A stretch of 64,000 nt of DNA from Canna indica (lineage: Eukaryota > Streptophyta > Magnoliopsida > Zingiberales > Cannaceae), in contig CP136890.1 of the NCBI GenBank assembly GCA_034359265.1, positions 70,061,501 through 70,125,500 of the forward strand. Reading direction: 5' to 3'. This document shows positions 48,553 through 60,628 of this stretch, piece after piece. Made by a program: the position numbers and the translations under genes. Under the pieces are notes generated by a model, which was not told the origin of the DNA, did no database searches, and saw nothing but the letters and a program-made list of their open reading frames with translations. Positions within the stretch are counted from its first letter, which is position 1. Each line of letters begins with the position of its first letter.

Positions 48553-48930
48553 CACTACTAGACGGCCGCCTTGGCCGTCAAAATCATTTATGGCGTTTCG
48601 ACGATCGTAGCGGCCGTGGCTGATGTAAGCAAATCAGTCGTGGCTCGCATACGGTCGCCTAGGGCCGTCGCTAATAGTTGATGGCGCGCACAGGGCGCGA
48701 AATAAAATAATTTATTAGTCACGGCTTAGCGGGGGCGAGGGAGCCGTTGGTGATATGAATAAGTCATTAGCCACGGCTAGAAGCGGTCATCGCTTATTAA
48801 TTAATGACGTGAACGTAGCGCGAAAATAAAACACTCTTCATCGACGTCGTAGAGATGGTGAATCGTCGATGATATTAAAATTATGTATCCACGGTTTTTC
48901 GACGACTGACGAGCCATCAGTGAAAATCCT

Positions 48931-50321
48931 TTTTATTTGTGTTCGCGTCCACCCCTTCCTCTTTCTTCCTCTTCTTCCTATTTCTTCCCTGCTCCCGCCG
49001 TTGTCGCCTGTTGTTGCCGCCGTCCGAGGCTGTCTATTACCGTCTGTCGCTGCGTGTTGCGCCGCTAGTCGCCGCCGGTGTCCCTCTCCCTGCCGGTAAG
49101 CATCTCATCTGATCCTCTCGATCCCCATCTCCCCCTCTCTGCGTCGGTGTCGATCCGGCCCTCTCCGCACCGGCGTCTACACACCGGCTACTGTTGCCGG
49201 TAGTGATGTCGGCTACTGTTGATGATTAGGGTTAAATTAACCCTAATCAATTACTTGATTAGGGTTTAATTAAACCATTTTTTTAAAAAAAATTATTGTT
49301 AATTATTAGAAATTAATTATTAATTAGGTAATTAATTAGTTTGGTTAATGTTAATTAATGGTAAATATTAATTATGATTTAATTATTTTTAGATTATTTA
49401 ATGAAATTAGTTTAATATTAATTAATTAGTATTAATGGAATCATCCACTGAGGACTCGCGCCGGAATCATCCACTGTGGACTCGCGGCCAAATCGTCTAC
49501 GGTGGACTCAGCCCAAATCGTCCACTTTAGACTCGCGGCCAAGTCGTCAATAGTGGACTCATGCTGGAATCGTCCACAATGGATGGACTCGTGCCGGAAT
49601 CGTCCACTTTGGTCTCGCGTGGAATCGTCCACTTGAGGACTCACGCCGAAATCGTCCACGTACTGTGGACTCGCATTAGCATCCACAAATTTAGAAAAAA
49701 TTCAAGATGAGTTGATACGTTTCACGTACGCATCGACGAGTCAAGTTTTAATTTTGCAAAATCTTAGACCGTTTGGGGGTTGTATGTTCGTGTAAACGAA
49801 TTAAATGATCTTTTATATGACGTACAACCCTTGAATTGTCCCTAATTGGATAATTTGGGAACATAGTTATTTATATTGCACTTAGTTTATTTATTTTAAT
49901 CATTATTTATTTTTAAATTTTGGCTTATATCTCCCTTGTTCTCCTATACATGCCCAAATAATATGCGTATTTGGAGAACTATAGGGAGATGCTGTCAAAA
50001 TTTAGAATGAAGTTAATGACTAAAAGAAATTCTAAGTGCAATATAAATAACATGAATCTCGAATGGAATAGGACCATCCCACCTAAAGACATTACCTAAA
50101 GATATTGTCAACTTTTTGACAAAATATGTCGGAAGATCGAAGTTGGATGTACCGACGAATTCATCGTGGAGCTACAACAGACGAATTTTGAGTAGGCGTA
50201 ACTTACTTATTAAATTTTGCCTACTTGAATAAAAAATTCCTTAGTGGTGATAAAATCTGATGTCCGTGCCGAAAATATTCTAACATAAGATTTTTGGACC
50301 GAAAAACTATCACAATGCATC
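48931..50321. other. CACTA leader region
   Basis: A CT-rich stretch (48950-49200) like a 5' untranslated leader, then AT-rich DNA (49230-49430), a minisatellite (49437-49686), and AT-rich sequence to 50321. No gene is seen. Confidence 0.5.
49437..49686. repeat. About 27-bp minisatellite in CACTA
   Basis: About nine tandem units of the type AATCGTCCACTGTGGACTCG. Each contains an internal palindrome (TCCAC...GTGGA). The minus-strand frame across it is a repeat artefact. Confidence 0.85.
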
Positions 50322-51424
50322 TTGTATACAAAAAAATTCACACCAAGATATTTTCTACGGAATTGTCATGGGGAGTCACGTCAAGTCGGAACGTCGAGCA
50401 ATCCTGTTGTCCGAACTCATGATGAATCTTCTTCTACTGATGTTTCTTCTTCCAATCCACTGAATCCTTATAGAACAATGATTCTAGATAGTCTTGGAGG
50501 ACAATTCTATTTAAATAATAATATTGAGTCAGTTATTGAGACAATAGTGCCACTTGATACTAAACTGTCTAGAGATTGAAAAGTTCATTAAAATATTTGA
50601 TACTGAGATGGTGACAAAATACTCAATTTACAACGATGAGGAATTAAAAAAATTACGGAATTGTGAGTTTCTTAATTAGTTTAAAGCTTACACCACAAAA
50701 CACAGAGACGAAATAGATAACAAAATATTTGAGTTTGCTAGCGGACCGGCACGACTTGTAAAGTGTTATAACGGTTATTTTGTTAATGGATATAAATTTT
50801 ACACACTTGAATATTCATCTACAAAAAAGACTATGAATGCCAGGGTCTGCGTCAAAGGGACAACGTATGCTGAATGTGATGTTGACTTTTACGAACTATT
50901 GGAAAAAGTCATAGAATTATAATTTTTCGAATGTAAATCAGTTGCCCTTTTTAAATGTCGTTGGTTCGATACAAGCGATAGGGGCATGAGAGTTTATCCA
51001 AAGTATAAACAGCTGGTCGAGGTTAATTACAAATCAAAATTGGCTTCAAATGAGCCATTTATATTGGCATCTCAAGCTGAATAAGTATATTATATGCAGT
51101 ATCCATCTCGAAAGAAAGATATGGTAGATTGGCGTGTAGTCTGTAAGACTAAAGCCAGAGGAAAAATTGACCCGATAGTTGGAGAGAAAGAGCCAGCAAA
51201 TGACTTATATCAAGAAGAGGATCCTTTCAAAGTGGAACGAGTTAGTCCAATACTCGAGGATTTTGACATAGATTTAGTTCAATTGGAAATAGAATATGTT
51301 GATGACGATGATATTGAAGTTGAGGAATGACAGAATGATGATGAGGGAGAAGAAGAAGAGGTTTAAGATTCTAATACAAAAGAACAAGAAGAAGAGTATT
51401 ACATGGATGATGATAATGACGATG
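50322..51424 (+). pseudogene. TNP2 transposase remnant with DUF4216
   Basis: TNP2 is the catalytic transposase of CACTA elements. 50322-50578 may be its N-terminal linker (NPYRTMILDSLGGQFY). The frame then jumps to FIKIFDTE and a DUF4216 domain at about 50725-51170 (SGPARLVKCYNGYFVNGYKF; KSKLASNEPFILASQAE; YPSRKKDMVDW), with stops at about 50680, 50920 and 51082. An acidic tail EYVDDDDIEVEE follows. The catalytic Transposase_21 and the DUF4218 domains are absent, so the middle of the gene is deleted. Confidence 0.8.
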
Positions 51425-51518
51425 ATGAATAATTATAAATGTGAAGTATATATTCAATTATTAAATATATCTATTAATATATTATATATAATCTAATTAT
51501 ATTAAATTTTTACAACTA

Positions 51519-53126
51519 TGGTTCGAGATATCAGTTCTCGAGGAGGCATTCCTCGTAGGACCCCCTGACGATTACCACCCGCCCCACCTGTACTGACTGA
51601 CCCTTCGCCTTCCACCACCATCCACCCACCTAGGGACACCATCCCCCCACCTCTAGCCACCATCCCCCCATCTGATCCGTCCACCGTTCCCTCACCTGAT
51701 CTGGCCAACATCCCCTCATCTCCGGCTACCATCCCTCCGCCACCCTCCATAGATCCAGGACCATCGTCTTCCAAACATAGGCCACGAGGGCCTAACAGAA
51801 TTCTCTCTCCGCCACTGGAGGGAGAACTGCACATAGCAGTTAGTGTTCACGGAAGACGGTAAGTATATGCAATAATTATTTCTTATAATTTATTTATAAT
51901 TCAAAATATCATAATATGAATTTATATTTGGTGCATATTTGAGTAGGACGTCCCGCGCACGATGGCGGGGACGATCCAAAAGTTTATGCACGGGGCGTGG
52001 CCTACATGGTCTCACGTGCCCCGTGAGCATATGGATTTATTGTGGCGAGAGTTCTCGGTAAGTATATTTATTAAATTAATGTTAATGTTAAATATTGATT
52101 GGTAATAATAATTATTTTTCTTGCAAGCTCATTATACATGGTCGGAGGACCAGATCACTTTGGTTGAGGCTGCATGGGAGCGTGTTGCCCGCGCTCGCTA
52201 TAACGGGCTACTATAGCAGGCCAGTCAGACCATGATGAGACGGTTGGGGGCCACACAGATAGGGCAGACTCGGGGACACGCCCTCAAGTGGATTCCTGGC
52301 CCTGTATGGGACCAGCTCGTTGAGCGGTGGGACACGCCTGAGTGGCAGGAGGTCTCCCGAACTGCGTCGAGAAATTACATGTCCGGGGGGGGGGGGGGAT
52401 GGCACGGGGGAGCGCCACACTAGTGGCGATCCGTGTCTTTTGCGGTTCATGTGCGTCACATGGTATGTATAATTTAATTATTTTTAAATAAATTATATAT
52501 TATGTATAATGTTACTAATGTATTTGTTTTCTAATATAAGACGCGCGTGGCGGAGGACGGCACAGTCCAATGCCCGTCGATGATGGAGGTGTTTGAGCGC
52601 ACCCGCAGTCATCAACGAGGAGTGGGGAACTACATTGATAGTAGAGCCTCGATCATAATGGTAAGTATTTATATTTATTTGATTTACATAATATTTATTT
52701 ATAGTTTATATATATTAAAAATATAAACACGTGTAGGAAACAGACACGAGGACTGTGATTGAGCATGGAGGCACACCGGAGGAGTTCGATGCAGCAGCTT
52801 GGGTGGAGGCCGCAGGTGGCTAGGAGCATGATCGTGTTTATGGCTTTGCAGACAGTGGCCATGCACGCGCCGTGCTCGGGCCACTTAGGGCACCGACCCC
52901 TTTGATTGCGGGTGAGCGGCCCTTGACATCCCGGACGCAGGACCAGAGCCGGATAGCGACATGGGAGTCGGAGTTCACCCAGAAGAGACAGACGATGGAG
53001 GAGCAGAGGCTGACGATGGAGGAGCAGAGATGGAAGAATGAAGAGTTAAGACAGACGATGCAAAACATGCAGGCACTCCTCACTCAGATTGCGTCTCACT
53101 TTGGCCTTCTACTGATGATGTCGTAG
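51519..53126 (+). pseudogene. TNP1-like (Ptta/En/Spm) gene
   Basis: Five plus-strand exons can be followed by their GTAAGT-type donors. Exon 1 (51519-51860) is Pro-rich and has a stop near its start. Exon 2 (about 51947-52059) has VPRTMAGTIQKFMHGAWPTW then HVPREHMDLLW. Exon 3 (about 52126-52462) has WIPGPVWDQLVERWDTPEW and a 14-base G run at 52385-52398. Exon 4 is 52541-52660. Exon 5 (52736-53126) has EHDRVYGFADSGHARAV and a C-terminal Glu/Arg coiled coil (TMEEQRLTMEEQRWKNEELR). Stops, including TAG for a Trp codon near 52820, inactivate it. Confidence 0.78.
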
Positions 53127-53864
53127 CCGTCGTCCTCCTCGACCCAGTCGATGCTCCCGACCTAGTCGCTGTCAACTCCACCGCCTCCACTGCCTCCACC
53201 GCAGCAGTGAGATTTTGGTTTATTGTATTTTGTTTATATTTTGATACTCGTTTGTATACTGATAGTTGTTTATATACTTATGGTTGTATATATATGATAT
53301 TTTGATAATTGTTTACCTCTGGTTTGAGGCTTAGATTGATGATATTTATGTAAAACTTATATGTTTGGTTTCTAATGCATGTGTATGATGTTTTTTTGTT
53401 GTAGTCTGTGATTGAAAATAGACTATAATCTATAAATATCATTGTATATATGAATTTACCAAATTTTCATTTTTTTAGTTACAGGATATACCTGTAGCCA
53501 CGGCTTACCAATGGGCGACCGTCACTAAGTCGTGGCTGAAAGCTTATCGTAAATGGCTGATGGCCTGGGTAGCACCAAATATCACGGTTGCTAATAGTAT
53601 CACCTACGGCCCGAGGCCGTGGCTAATGTGTTGGTATTAGTGACAGCCGCCTACAGCCGTCACTGATGTGTTTAAATCAGCGACAGCGCCCGTGGCTATC
53701 GCTGATGATTACTTGTGATGGGGTCTCTTAGCCGTCACAACTTATCTGAGATGCACACATCAGTGATGATATTTTTCCATGGCTAACGCCGTTCGTGATA
53801 GTTATCACCAACGGTTTATCCATGGCTTGAGCCGTCGGTGATGACGACAATTATAGTAGTGGTC

Positions 53865-54132
53865 CTCGCACACTGATCAATCTGTGTGCCTCCGCAGTTG
53901 GCGGAGGTAAAATCCTGTTCGGCCCATGTGACCGCCTACGTCGTGACTAACTAGCCTCGGCGGCGGGAGGAAAGATGGAAGGAGGATCAGCGACAGGAGG
54001 ATCGGCGACAGGAGGAAGTGCGGCTGGAGCGGAATTTAGAGTCTCGCCGATTGGAGGATCGGCTCGTTGTGAAAGTCGGGCTGAACTCCTACGACTATAA
54101 CCTCGACCCACCATAGGGTACCAAATAAGCAT
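53865..54132 (-). pseudogene. TNP1-like 5' exon of host CACTA
   Basis: Minus-strand Pro/Ala-rich segment (SAPAALPPVADPPVADPP) comparable with the Pro-rich exon 1 of the inserted element. It runs to the point where the second CACTA entered and resumes at 48552. Confidence 0.55.
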
Positions 54133-54193
54133 ATTATTAGATTATATATGTAGTAGAGATAGATTTAATAGAAGATATTCTATTCATTTACAA

Positions 54194-56060
54194 TTATTCC
54201 TCCTCTGTATCATCATCATCTGAGTAGTAGTCTTTTTCTTGTTCTTCTTCATCTTCTTCGATTTCTACTTCTTCATCTTCACCTTCCTCAACTTCATGAT
54301 CGTCATCATCAATATATTCAAGTTCTATTTGAACTAACTTTGTGTCCTCGACGTCAAATATTTTAATAAATTCTTCATTCTTTGGACAATTGAGTAATAC
54401 GTACAATTGTGTCAAATGGTACTCTTCATCGCTTAAGTATCGAGATGGACGAGAATCAAAAGCACGACCAGAGAGATAGAAGATATTTAAATGACCATCC
54501 GAATATCGAACTCCCTCGCCATCGTTTCGTGGAAGACGATCAAAACTTGCCTGCATGATCGATTCAAAATAAAATGAGCAGAATGTTAAAATTTCTAGAA
54601 TGATATACGCTTCAAATATTGATCCTTCAACGATTGCAGAGTTCTTTACTTTTTTCACTAGATGATTAATGTATCTTTTAAATAAGTACATCTACCGGTA
54701 TTGAACGGAGCCACCAACTCGTGCCTCGTATGCCAAGTGTATCTGTAGATGCTCCATCAAGTCAAAATAGATAGGAGGGAAAAATTGGTCCATCTTGCAT
54801 ATGATTTCAATAATATTAGTTTCAAGTGCTAACATATTTTCGACTCGAAGGATATTTGCACAAATGTTTCTAAAATTCATACTTAATTGGGTCAACGGAC
54901 CCCAAATCTTATTAGGTAGAAGATCTGGAATGCGATCGAAAGCAATCTTTGCATGAATACATAACAATCATGGATCTTCATTCCTGATATTTTGCACTCA
55001 TCGACGTTCACACATCAATATAAGTTTGAGGCATATCCATCGGGTAATCTGAGTTATTTGATCCACTGATAAACATCTTTCATCTATTATTTATTTAACA
55101 CATATGGTTCCTTCGGCTTAAGATATCGTACGTTGACCTCTTGTAACTCCAACTTCGGCCTCTTATAATATATTTTAAGATCATGTCGGGCCTTCACATT
55201 ATCTTTAATTTTTCCAAAAACATCCATCAAAGTGTTAAAAATATTATTAAACACATTTATCTTAATGTGTATGACATCCAAATTATGTCGAATCAGTAAT
55301 GAACTCCAATATGACAATTATCAAAAGATTCTTTTGACCTAATTATGTGTTTGACCAAAGTCTGACACTCTTTTATTCTGACCAAACACTATCTCTAGAA
55401 GTAAGGAAACACGTGCTAACATTTGTTCACCAGACAATAACGATGGTGGCTCATCTATTTAGACTCTGCCCTTGGCAAATTTATTGTGATTCCTTCAATA
55501 TTGATGGTTAACCGGTAGGAATCGACAATGACAATCAAAGAATGAAATTTTTCGTCTGCTCTTAAGACTGAATGATTTAGAGTGTTCCATAATATGCGGA
55601 CAAGAGAGTCGTCCATGCGTGCTCCAACCAGACAATGTGTCGTAGGCTGGGAAATCATTGATTGTCCACAAGACAGTGGCTCTTAAAGTAAAGTTTTGCT
55701 TCTGGTTACAATCATAAGTGACAGCCCCTCAGTCTATAATGTTTTCAATTCATCAATTACGGTCGGAGAAACACGTCAATTTATTTTCACGGACCCTTAA
55801 GATTCGGAATAATCATCGAAAGATAGATAAATTCATCTTTCTTACACATTGATGGCAGCAAATTATAAACGGTTAACAACATCAGCCAAACTGAATAAGG
55901 AGTTGCCAAATGATCAAACAGATTAAAATCATCTGTGCACAATCCCAATCTCACATTTCTAATATCCCTAGCAAAGAAGGATAGAATCTATCCAAATATT
56001 TTTATGCTTCACTGTCAGATGGATGAGTCATTATTGTATCATCACGACTTCTTGGCTAGA
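54194..56060 (-). pseudogene. TNP2 transposase of host CACTA
   Basis: From 56030 leftward: MTHPSDSEA, RNVRLGLCTDDFN, then the Transposase_21 region with LWTINDFPAY (about 55650) and LSGWSTHG-like codons, RHNLDVIHIKINVFNNIFNT (55285-55225), then DUF4218 (54950-54590: FRNICANILRV, MDQFFPPIYFDLMEHLQIHL). An acidic tail (DDDDHEVEEGEDEEVE) ends at 54194. Stops and shifts are frequent; TAG stands for Trp at 54691. The DUF4216 domain is missing: FIKIFDVED passes directly to QIELEYIDDDD. The N-terminus is lost near 56060. Confidence 0.85.
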
Positions 56061-56639
56061 GTACAACCACTATGGAGTTTGGCTAGAGTGAACCTGTCAC
56101 GCCCCAACTCAGGGTATACGTGCCTATACCCCGAAGCCTAACCCATGCACATGCCAAAACAAATAGTGTAGCGGAAAGAAAACAACAAGTTTTGTTTTAA
56201 AGGAAAAGTGAATCAATAACAAGTTTAGATTAATAACTCAGAAGTAAAGAAAATGCGGAAATACGATTAGGTTCAACAGTTCAAAAGTTCAGTTAAATAA
56301 AACCTGAAATAATAATATAAATGCCCTTAGGCTACAACTCCAAAACAAGCTAATACAAGTGCATAACACTACCAAAAGAAAAACTCGACTACGACCCTAA
56401 CTAGGACTGCTATGAGATCCAACAGCTCCTCTGCCCTCCAGCGACGCCAAGTGCATCCAACCTACCTCACCGGCCAGGCTCTGCAAAATAGAAATCACAC
56501 GACAACGGGTGAGTTCAAAGAACTCAGCGAGCAGCTTTATCCGCCCTCACAAATAAACACAGAGATAACATAAATAATTTCTATCACTTAAAAAGGCCAC
56601 GTCACAAAAATGTGACTAGCTACCAGGCCCAAAGGCCAT

Positions 56640-56930
56640 CCATGCCCACGGCATCTATCTCTTCAAAGAGGTGCATCAGGCCGAAGCCCTACCATGCCCA
56701 AAGGCAACATCACCATCACAGAGGTGTATCGGGTCGAAGCCCTACCATGCCAAAAGGCAACATCACCATCAATGAGGTGCATCGGTTCAAATCCCTACCA
56801 TACCTAAAGGCAACATCACCGTCAAGAGGTGCATCGGGTTGAATCCCTACCATGCCCAAAGGCAACATCACCATCAAGAGGTGCATCGGGTCGAATCCCT
56901 ATCATGCCCAAAGGTAACCGCACATATCAG
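56640..56930 (-). repeat. LTR sub-repeats, about 53-bp unit
   Basis: About five units of GAGGTGCATCGGGTCGAA...CCCAAAGGCAACATCACC. The related LTRs at 11.1 and 28.3 kb have one such unit and instead amplify AGGCCCTCCGAACTT. Confidence 0.85.
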
Positions 56931-57377
56931 GATAATCGGGAAAGGCCCTCTGAACTTATCCTGGAGGTTGGGAATTGACATCCAACCACCCGGGCGTAGC
57001 CCGTAACCCGGCTCCTAAATGAGCCGCTCCGCCATTCTCAAGAATATAGCGCATCAAGACCTAAGTCAAGATTCTCCCACGGTGTCCTCACTATGAAGCG
57101 TCTCAACACTTCAACCCAACCCTTACCCCTTAGACCCGCAACGTCATGAACCTGTGTGATTTTATTTCATGCATATATTGTAAGTTGGTTCATGACTGAT
57201 TATGCTCACCCTTAGACCCAATTTTAATTATAGAATTAAAATCTAAATCATCTCAATTAGGGTTTTGTTTTAGAGTTTTGTTTTAGGATTTTGTTTTATC
57301 CAGAAGTGCTGTCTATATCCCGAATCTACTCTTCAAAGTGTGTCCTATGTTTCCAAACTATATTTTTTGGTCAAAAC

Positions 57378-57789
57378 TAGGGGTGTAAGTGAGCCGAGCA
57401 GCTCGTGAGCTACTCGAGATCGACTCGATGAAAACTCGAGCTCAAGATAAGTAATACTCGACTCGAGTGGCTCGCGAGCCTAATCGAGCTTCATATATTG
57501 ATATATAATTATATAAATATTAATATTTCATATAGGGTTGAACATAAACCCGAGTCGAGCCGAGCTTAATCGAGCTTGAACGAGCTCCGTCACGCTTGAG
57601 AAAAATAAACGAGCCTAAATGAACTTAAACGAGCCGACCTCGAGTTACTTGAGTCAAGCTCGAGCCGATCTCGAGCCTGGATATTGAAGCTTAATCTAGC
57701 TCGAGTTCGAGCTCGAGCTCGACATTTCTTAAACGAGCAACGCTTGAGCACAAGTAAGCTCGGCTCGGCTCGGCTCCATTACACCCCTA
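57378..57789. mobile_element. hAT MITE, 412 bp, GAGC-rich
   Basis: Inverted ends TAGGGGTGTAA / TTACACCCCTA. Perfect 8-bp target duplication GTCAAAAC (57370-57377, 57790-57797). The undisturbed site is visible in the related LTRs (GGTCAAAACGATAGG). The interior is dominated by CTCGAGC and CGAGCC motifs. Confidence 0.95.
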
Positions 57790-58457
57790 GTCAAAACGAT
57801 AGGTTACACGACTATAATCAGAGATCTAATCACATAATAATAGAGAAATAAAAAAATCAGCCCAGATTCAATAAACAACACATAAATTTCAGAAAGCTAA
57901 AATTTCCAGCACAACATGAAATAAAATCCGAATTTTGCAGAATTAAATTACTAAATTTCTAACATCACATATTCATGTCATCAAGCAAATCATGCATACA
58001 ATCTCATAATTTTTATTCAATAAAAACTATCATATATATCAAGAATCCCTAAACCAAGAATCAAGGAAATTAAATAAATTCTTTAGCATCAAGAACATCT
58101 AGAACTCCAAGATGAGATTTGCATCCAAGATTCACAAGATTTAATTATAAAATCATAGATCTTCCCTTAAACATAAATTTCATGAAATGAGATCAAAATT
58201 TAAGATCTAAGCATGGCATAAAAACCCAAAAAATCTCAAGAATACAAAAGGACATTATCAAAATCAAGAATCTTCAATGCGGCTTCAAGAAAATTCGAAG
58301 AAAACTCGAATAAGAGGGACAAAACCACTCACATGAAAAGGGAAAAAGACCCAAGAAGGATTTCCAATCAACGGCCTCCGATTCCGGCTCCAAACCCCGA
58401 CGGCTCGACCCAAAGAAAGGAGAAGATGAGGTGGTGGCTCACTCCAAGCCGTCGGCT

Positions 58458-58494
<37 letters not shown>

Positions 58495-58783
58495 GAAAAG
58501 AGGGCGACTCGGCTTCAGATGACGGCGGCTCCAAGGGAAGAAGAGGAGGGGTGGCTGGCGGCTTGGGCTGTCGGCTGGCTCCTCCTCTCACAATTGTGTA
58601 GCTCCATAATTTAGAGCCACAACCTAGGGGAGGGGGTTTTAGAATTCCTCATCAACCCTAACCCTTCTAACCTAAGTCCAACCCGCATCCACTTAAGCCA
58701 AGACCAACCCGCTAACCCGATAACTTAATTAAATTATTTTAAGCTTGATTAAACACATAATTAAATCATAAGTATCTAATTAA

Positions 58784-60628
58784 GGGGGCGTTTGGTTACC
58801 CGCAAGTGTAAATGCTGCAAAATCTATTTGCATGCAAAAGCAAATGCCCGCAAATAGATTTTGCAGCCTACCGTTTGGTTGCCCGCAAGTAGAGTTGCAA
58901 CTTCTATTTGCAAGCATTTGGTTGGCCGCAAATGGAAGTTGTAATTACACTTGCAACTTGCAACGTGCAACTTGCATCTTACGAAAGTTTTCGGATCGGG
59001 TCGGGCACGAATTTTCTCAAGTCGGGCTGAGCCGGGCCGGGACGGGACGGGCCGAGCATGCACGAATTTATCTGGGCCGGGTACAAACTTTTTCGGGCAG
59101 GGCCGAGCACGAACTTTTCGGGTCGGGTCGTGCACAAATATTTTTGGGCCGGGCAGGACACGAATTTTTTTGAGTCGGCCCGAGCCGGACCGGGACAGGT
59201 TGGGCAGTGCACGAATTTTTTCGAGCAAGGCTGGGCCGAACACAATTTTTTTTTCGAGCTGGGCACGAATTTGTTTTCTGGTCAGGCCGGGCCAGGCATG
59301 AATTTTTTTGAGCTGGGCCGGGAAACAAATTTTTTCAGGCCGGGTCGGGCAGGAATTTTTTCGGGCCGGGCCGAGCACGAAATTTTTTTGGCCGGGAACG
59401 AATTTTCTCATGCGGGGTCGGGCATAAATTTTTTGGGCCGAGCCGAGTCAATATGGGCAGTGCACGAATTTTTTTCGGGCAAGGTTGGGCCCGATGCAAA
59501 TATTTCGGACTGGGCATGAATTTCTTTTCGTGTTAGGTCGGGCTGGGCATGAAATTTTTCGGGTCGGGTCGGGTCGGGTCGGGGCACGAATTTTTTTGGG
59601 CAGGGCTGACCACGAATTTTTTCGGTCCAGACTGGGCACGAATTTTTTTGGGGCGGGCCGAGCACAAAATATTTTGGGCCGGGTTGGGCCGTGCACGAAT
59701 AATTTTGGGCCGGGCAAGGCATAAATTTTTTCGAGTCGACACGAGTCGGGCAGTGCATAAATTTTTTCGGGTAAGGCTGGGTTGGGCACGAATTTTTTTG
59801 GATCGGGCATGAATTTTTTCGGGTCGGGCCGGGGTACGAATTTTTTTGGGCAGGGCCGGGCCGACAGTGAATTTTTTCGAGCCAGGCTGAGCACGAATTT
59901 TTTCGGGCCTGGCCGAGCACAAATTTTTTCGGGCTAGGCCAGGCACGAAATTTTTGAGTCGGGCTGGGCACGAAATTTTTCAGGCCGGGTTGGGCACGAA
60001 TTTTTTCGGACCGAGCCGGGCTAGGATGGGCCGTGCACGAATTTATTGGGTCGGGTCGGACACAAATTTTTTCGAGGCGGGACGGACACAAATTTTTTCG
60101 GGACTGGCTGGGCACAAATTTTTTCGGGCCAGGCTGGACACGAACTTTTTTGGGTCGAGTCAGGCATAAATTTTTTGGGTCGAGCCTGGGACAAATTTTT
60201 TCGGGCCAGGCTAAAAACTTAGGCCCGACACAATTTGTCTGACAAATTAATAATTTTTAATTTTTGTATAATACTGAAAATATATTAAAAAATGTATCAA
60301 ATGACATCAGATGTAAAATCTGACACTACCATCAGGTTCAGCACGCAAAAACCTACAACTTTGATATTTATCTCGTCTTTATCCGACGACTCTACGTCGC
60401 CAAAATTAATTATTTTCAATACTTAAATTATTGCATTTGCAGCCCGCAATCTTGTATTGCGGGCTTTTTAGGCTGCAATTCCACTTGCGGCCCGCAAATG
60501 ATATTTGAAATACAAGTTGCAACTAGTAAATGCTGCAAAATAATTTTGCAGCCAACCAAACAAATTTGTTATCGAAATGCTGCAACTAGAGTTGCAGCAT
60601 TTGTACTTGCGGGCAACCAAACGCCCCC
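58784..60628. mobile_element. PIF/Harbinger-like non-autonomous element, 1845 bp
   Basis: Inverted ends GGGGGCGTTTGGTT, extending to CCCGCAAGT with one mismatch. Target duplication TAA (58781-58783, 60629-60631), as in Tourist/Harbinger elements. About 200 bp at the left and 200-400 bp at the right are unique. The centre is a minisatellite. No transposase is present. Confidence 0.9.
58985..60230. repeat. GGGCCGGGC-ACGAATTTTTTC minisatellite, about 40 copies
   Basis: Degenerate units of 25-40 bp of the type CACGAATTTTTTCGGGCCGGGC. Long open frames on both strands (for example 59408-60115 minus, 59058-59519 plus) are stop-poor translations of this repeat and not proteins. Confidence 0.93.

Larger units (their letters stand above)
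48553..53861 (+). mobile_element. Inserted CACTA element, 5.3 kb
   Basis: Ends CACTACTA and TAGTAGTG, flanked by 3-bp duplications GTC (48550-48552, 53862-53864). Subterminal repeats at both ends (GGCCGTGGCTGATG, GCCGTCACTGATG). It is in plus orientation, opposite to the host CACTA, and carries a TNP2 remnant and a TNP1-like gene. Confidence 0.9.
46587..56080 (-). mobile_element. Host CACTA element, truncated, split by a second CACTA
   Basis: Minus-strand TNP2-type gene (56060-54194), then a TNP1-like gene (54132-53865 and 48552-47290), then subterminal repeats (46620-46960). That is the usual CACTA order. A candidate terminus CACTATTAAA lies at 46587, but no target duplication could be assigned. 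The 5' end is missing: at 56080-56094 the sequence passes into an unrelated GTGAACC repeat. It is interrupted by the element at 48553-53861. Confidence 0.75.

Noticed and set aside
58824..60242. Very long open frames on both strands, up to 235 aa, rich in Lys/Arg/Pro/Ser.
   Set aside because: They are translations of the minisatellite. Overlapping frames on both strands are open because the unit lacks stop codons in most phases.
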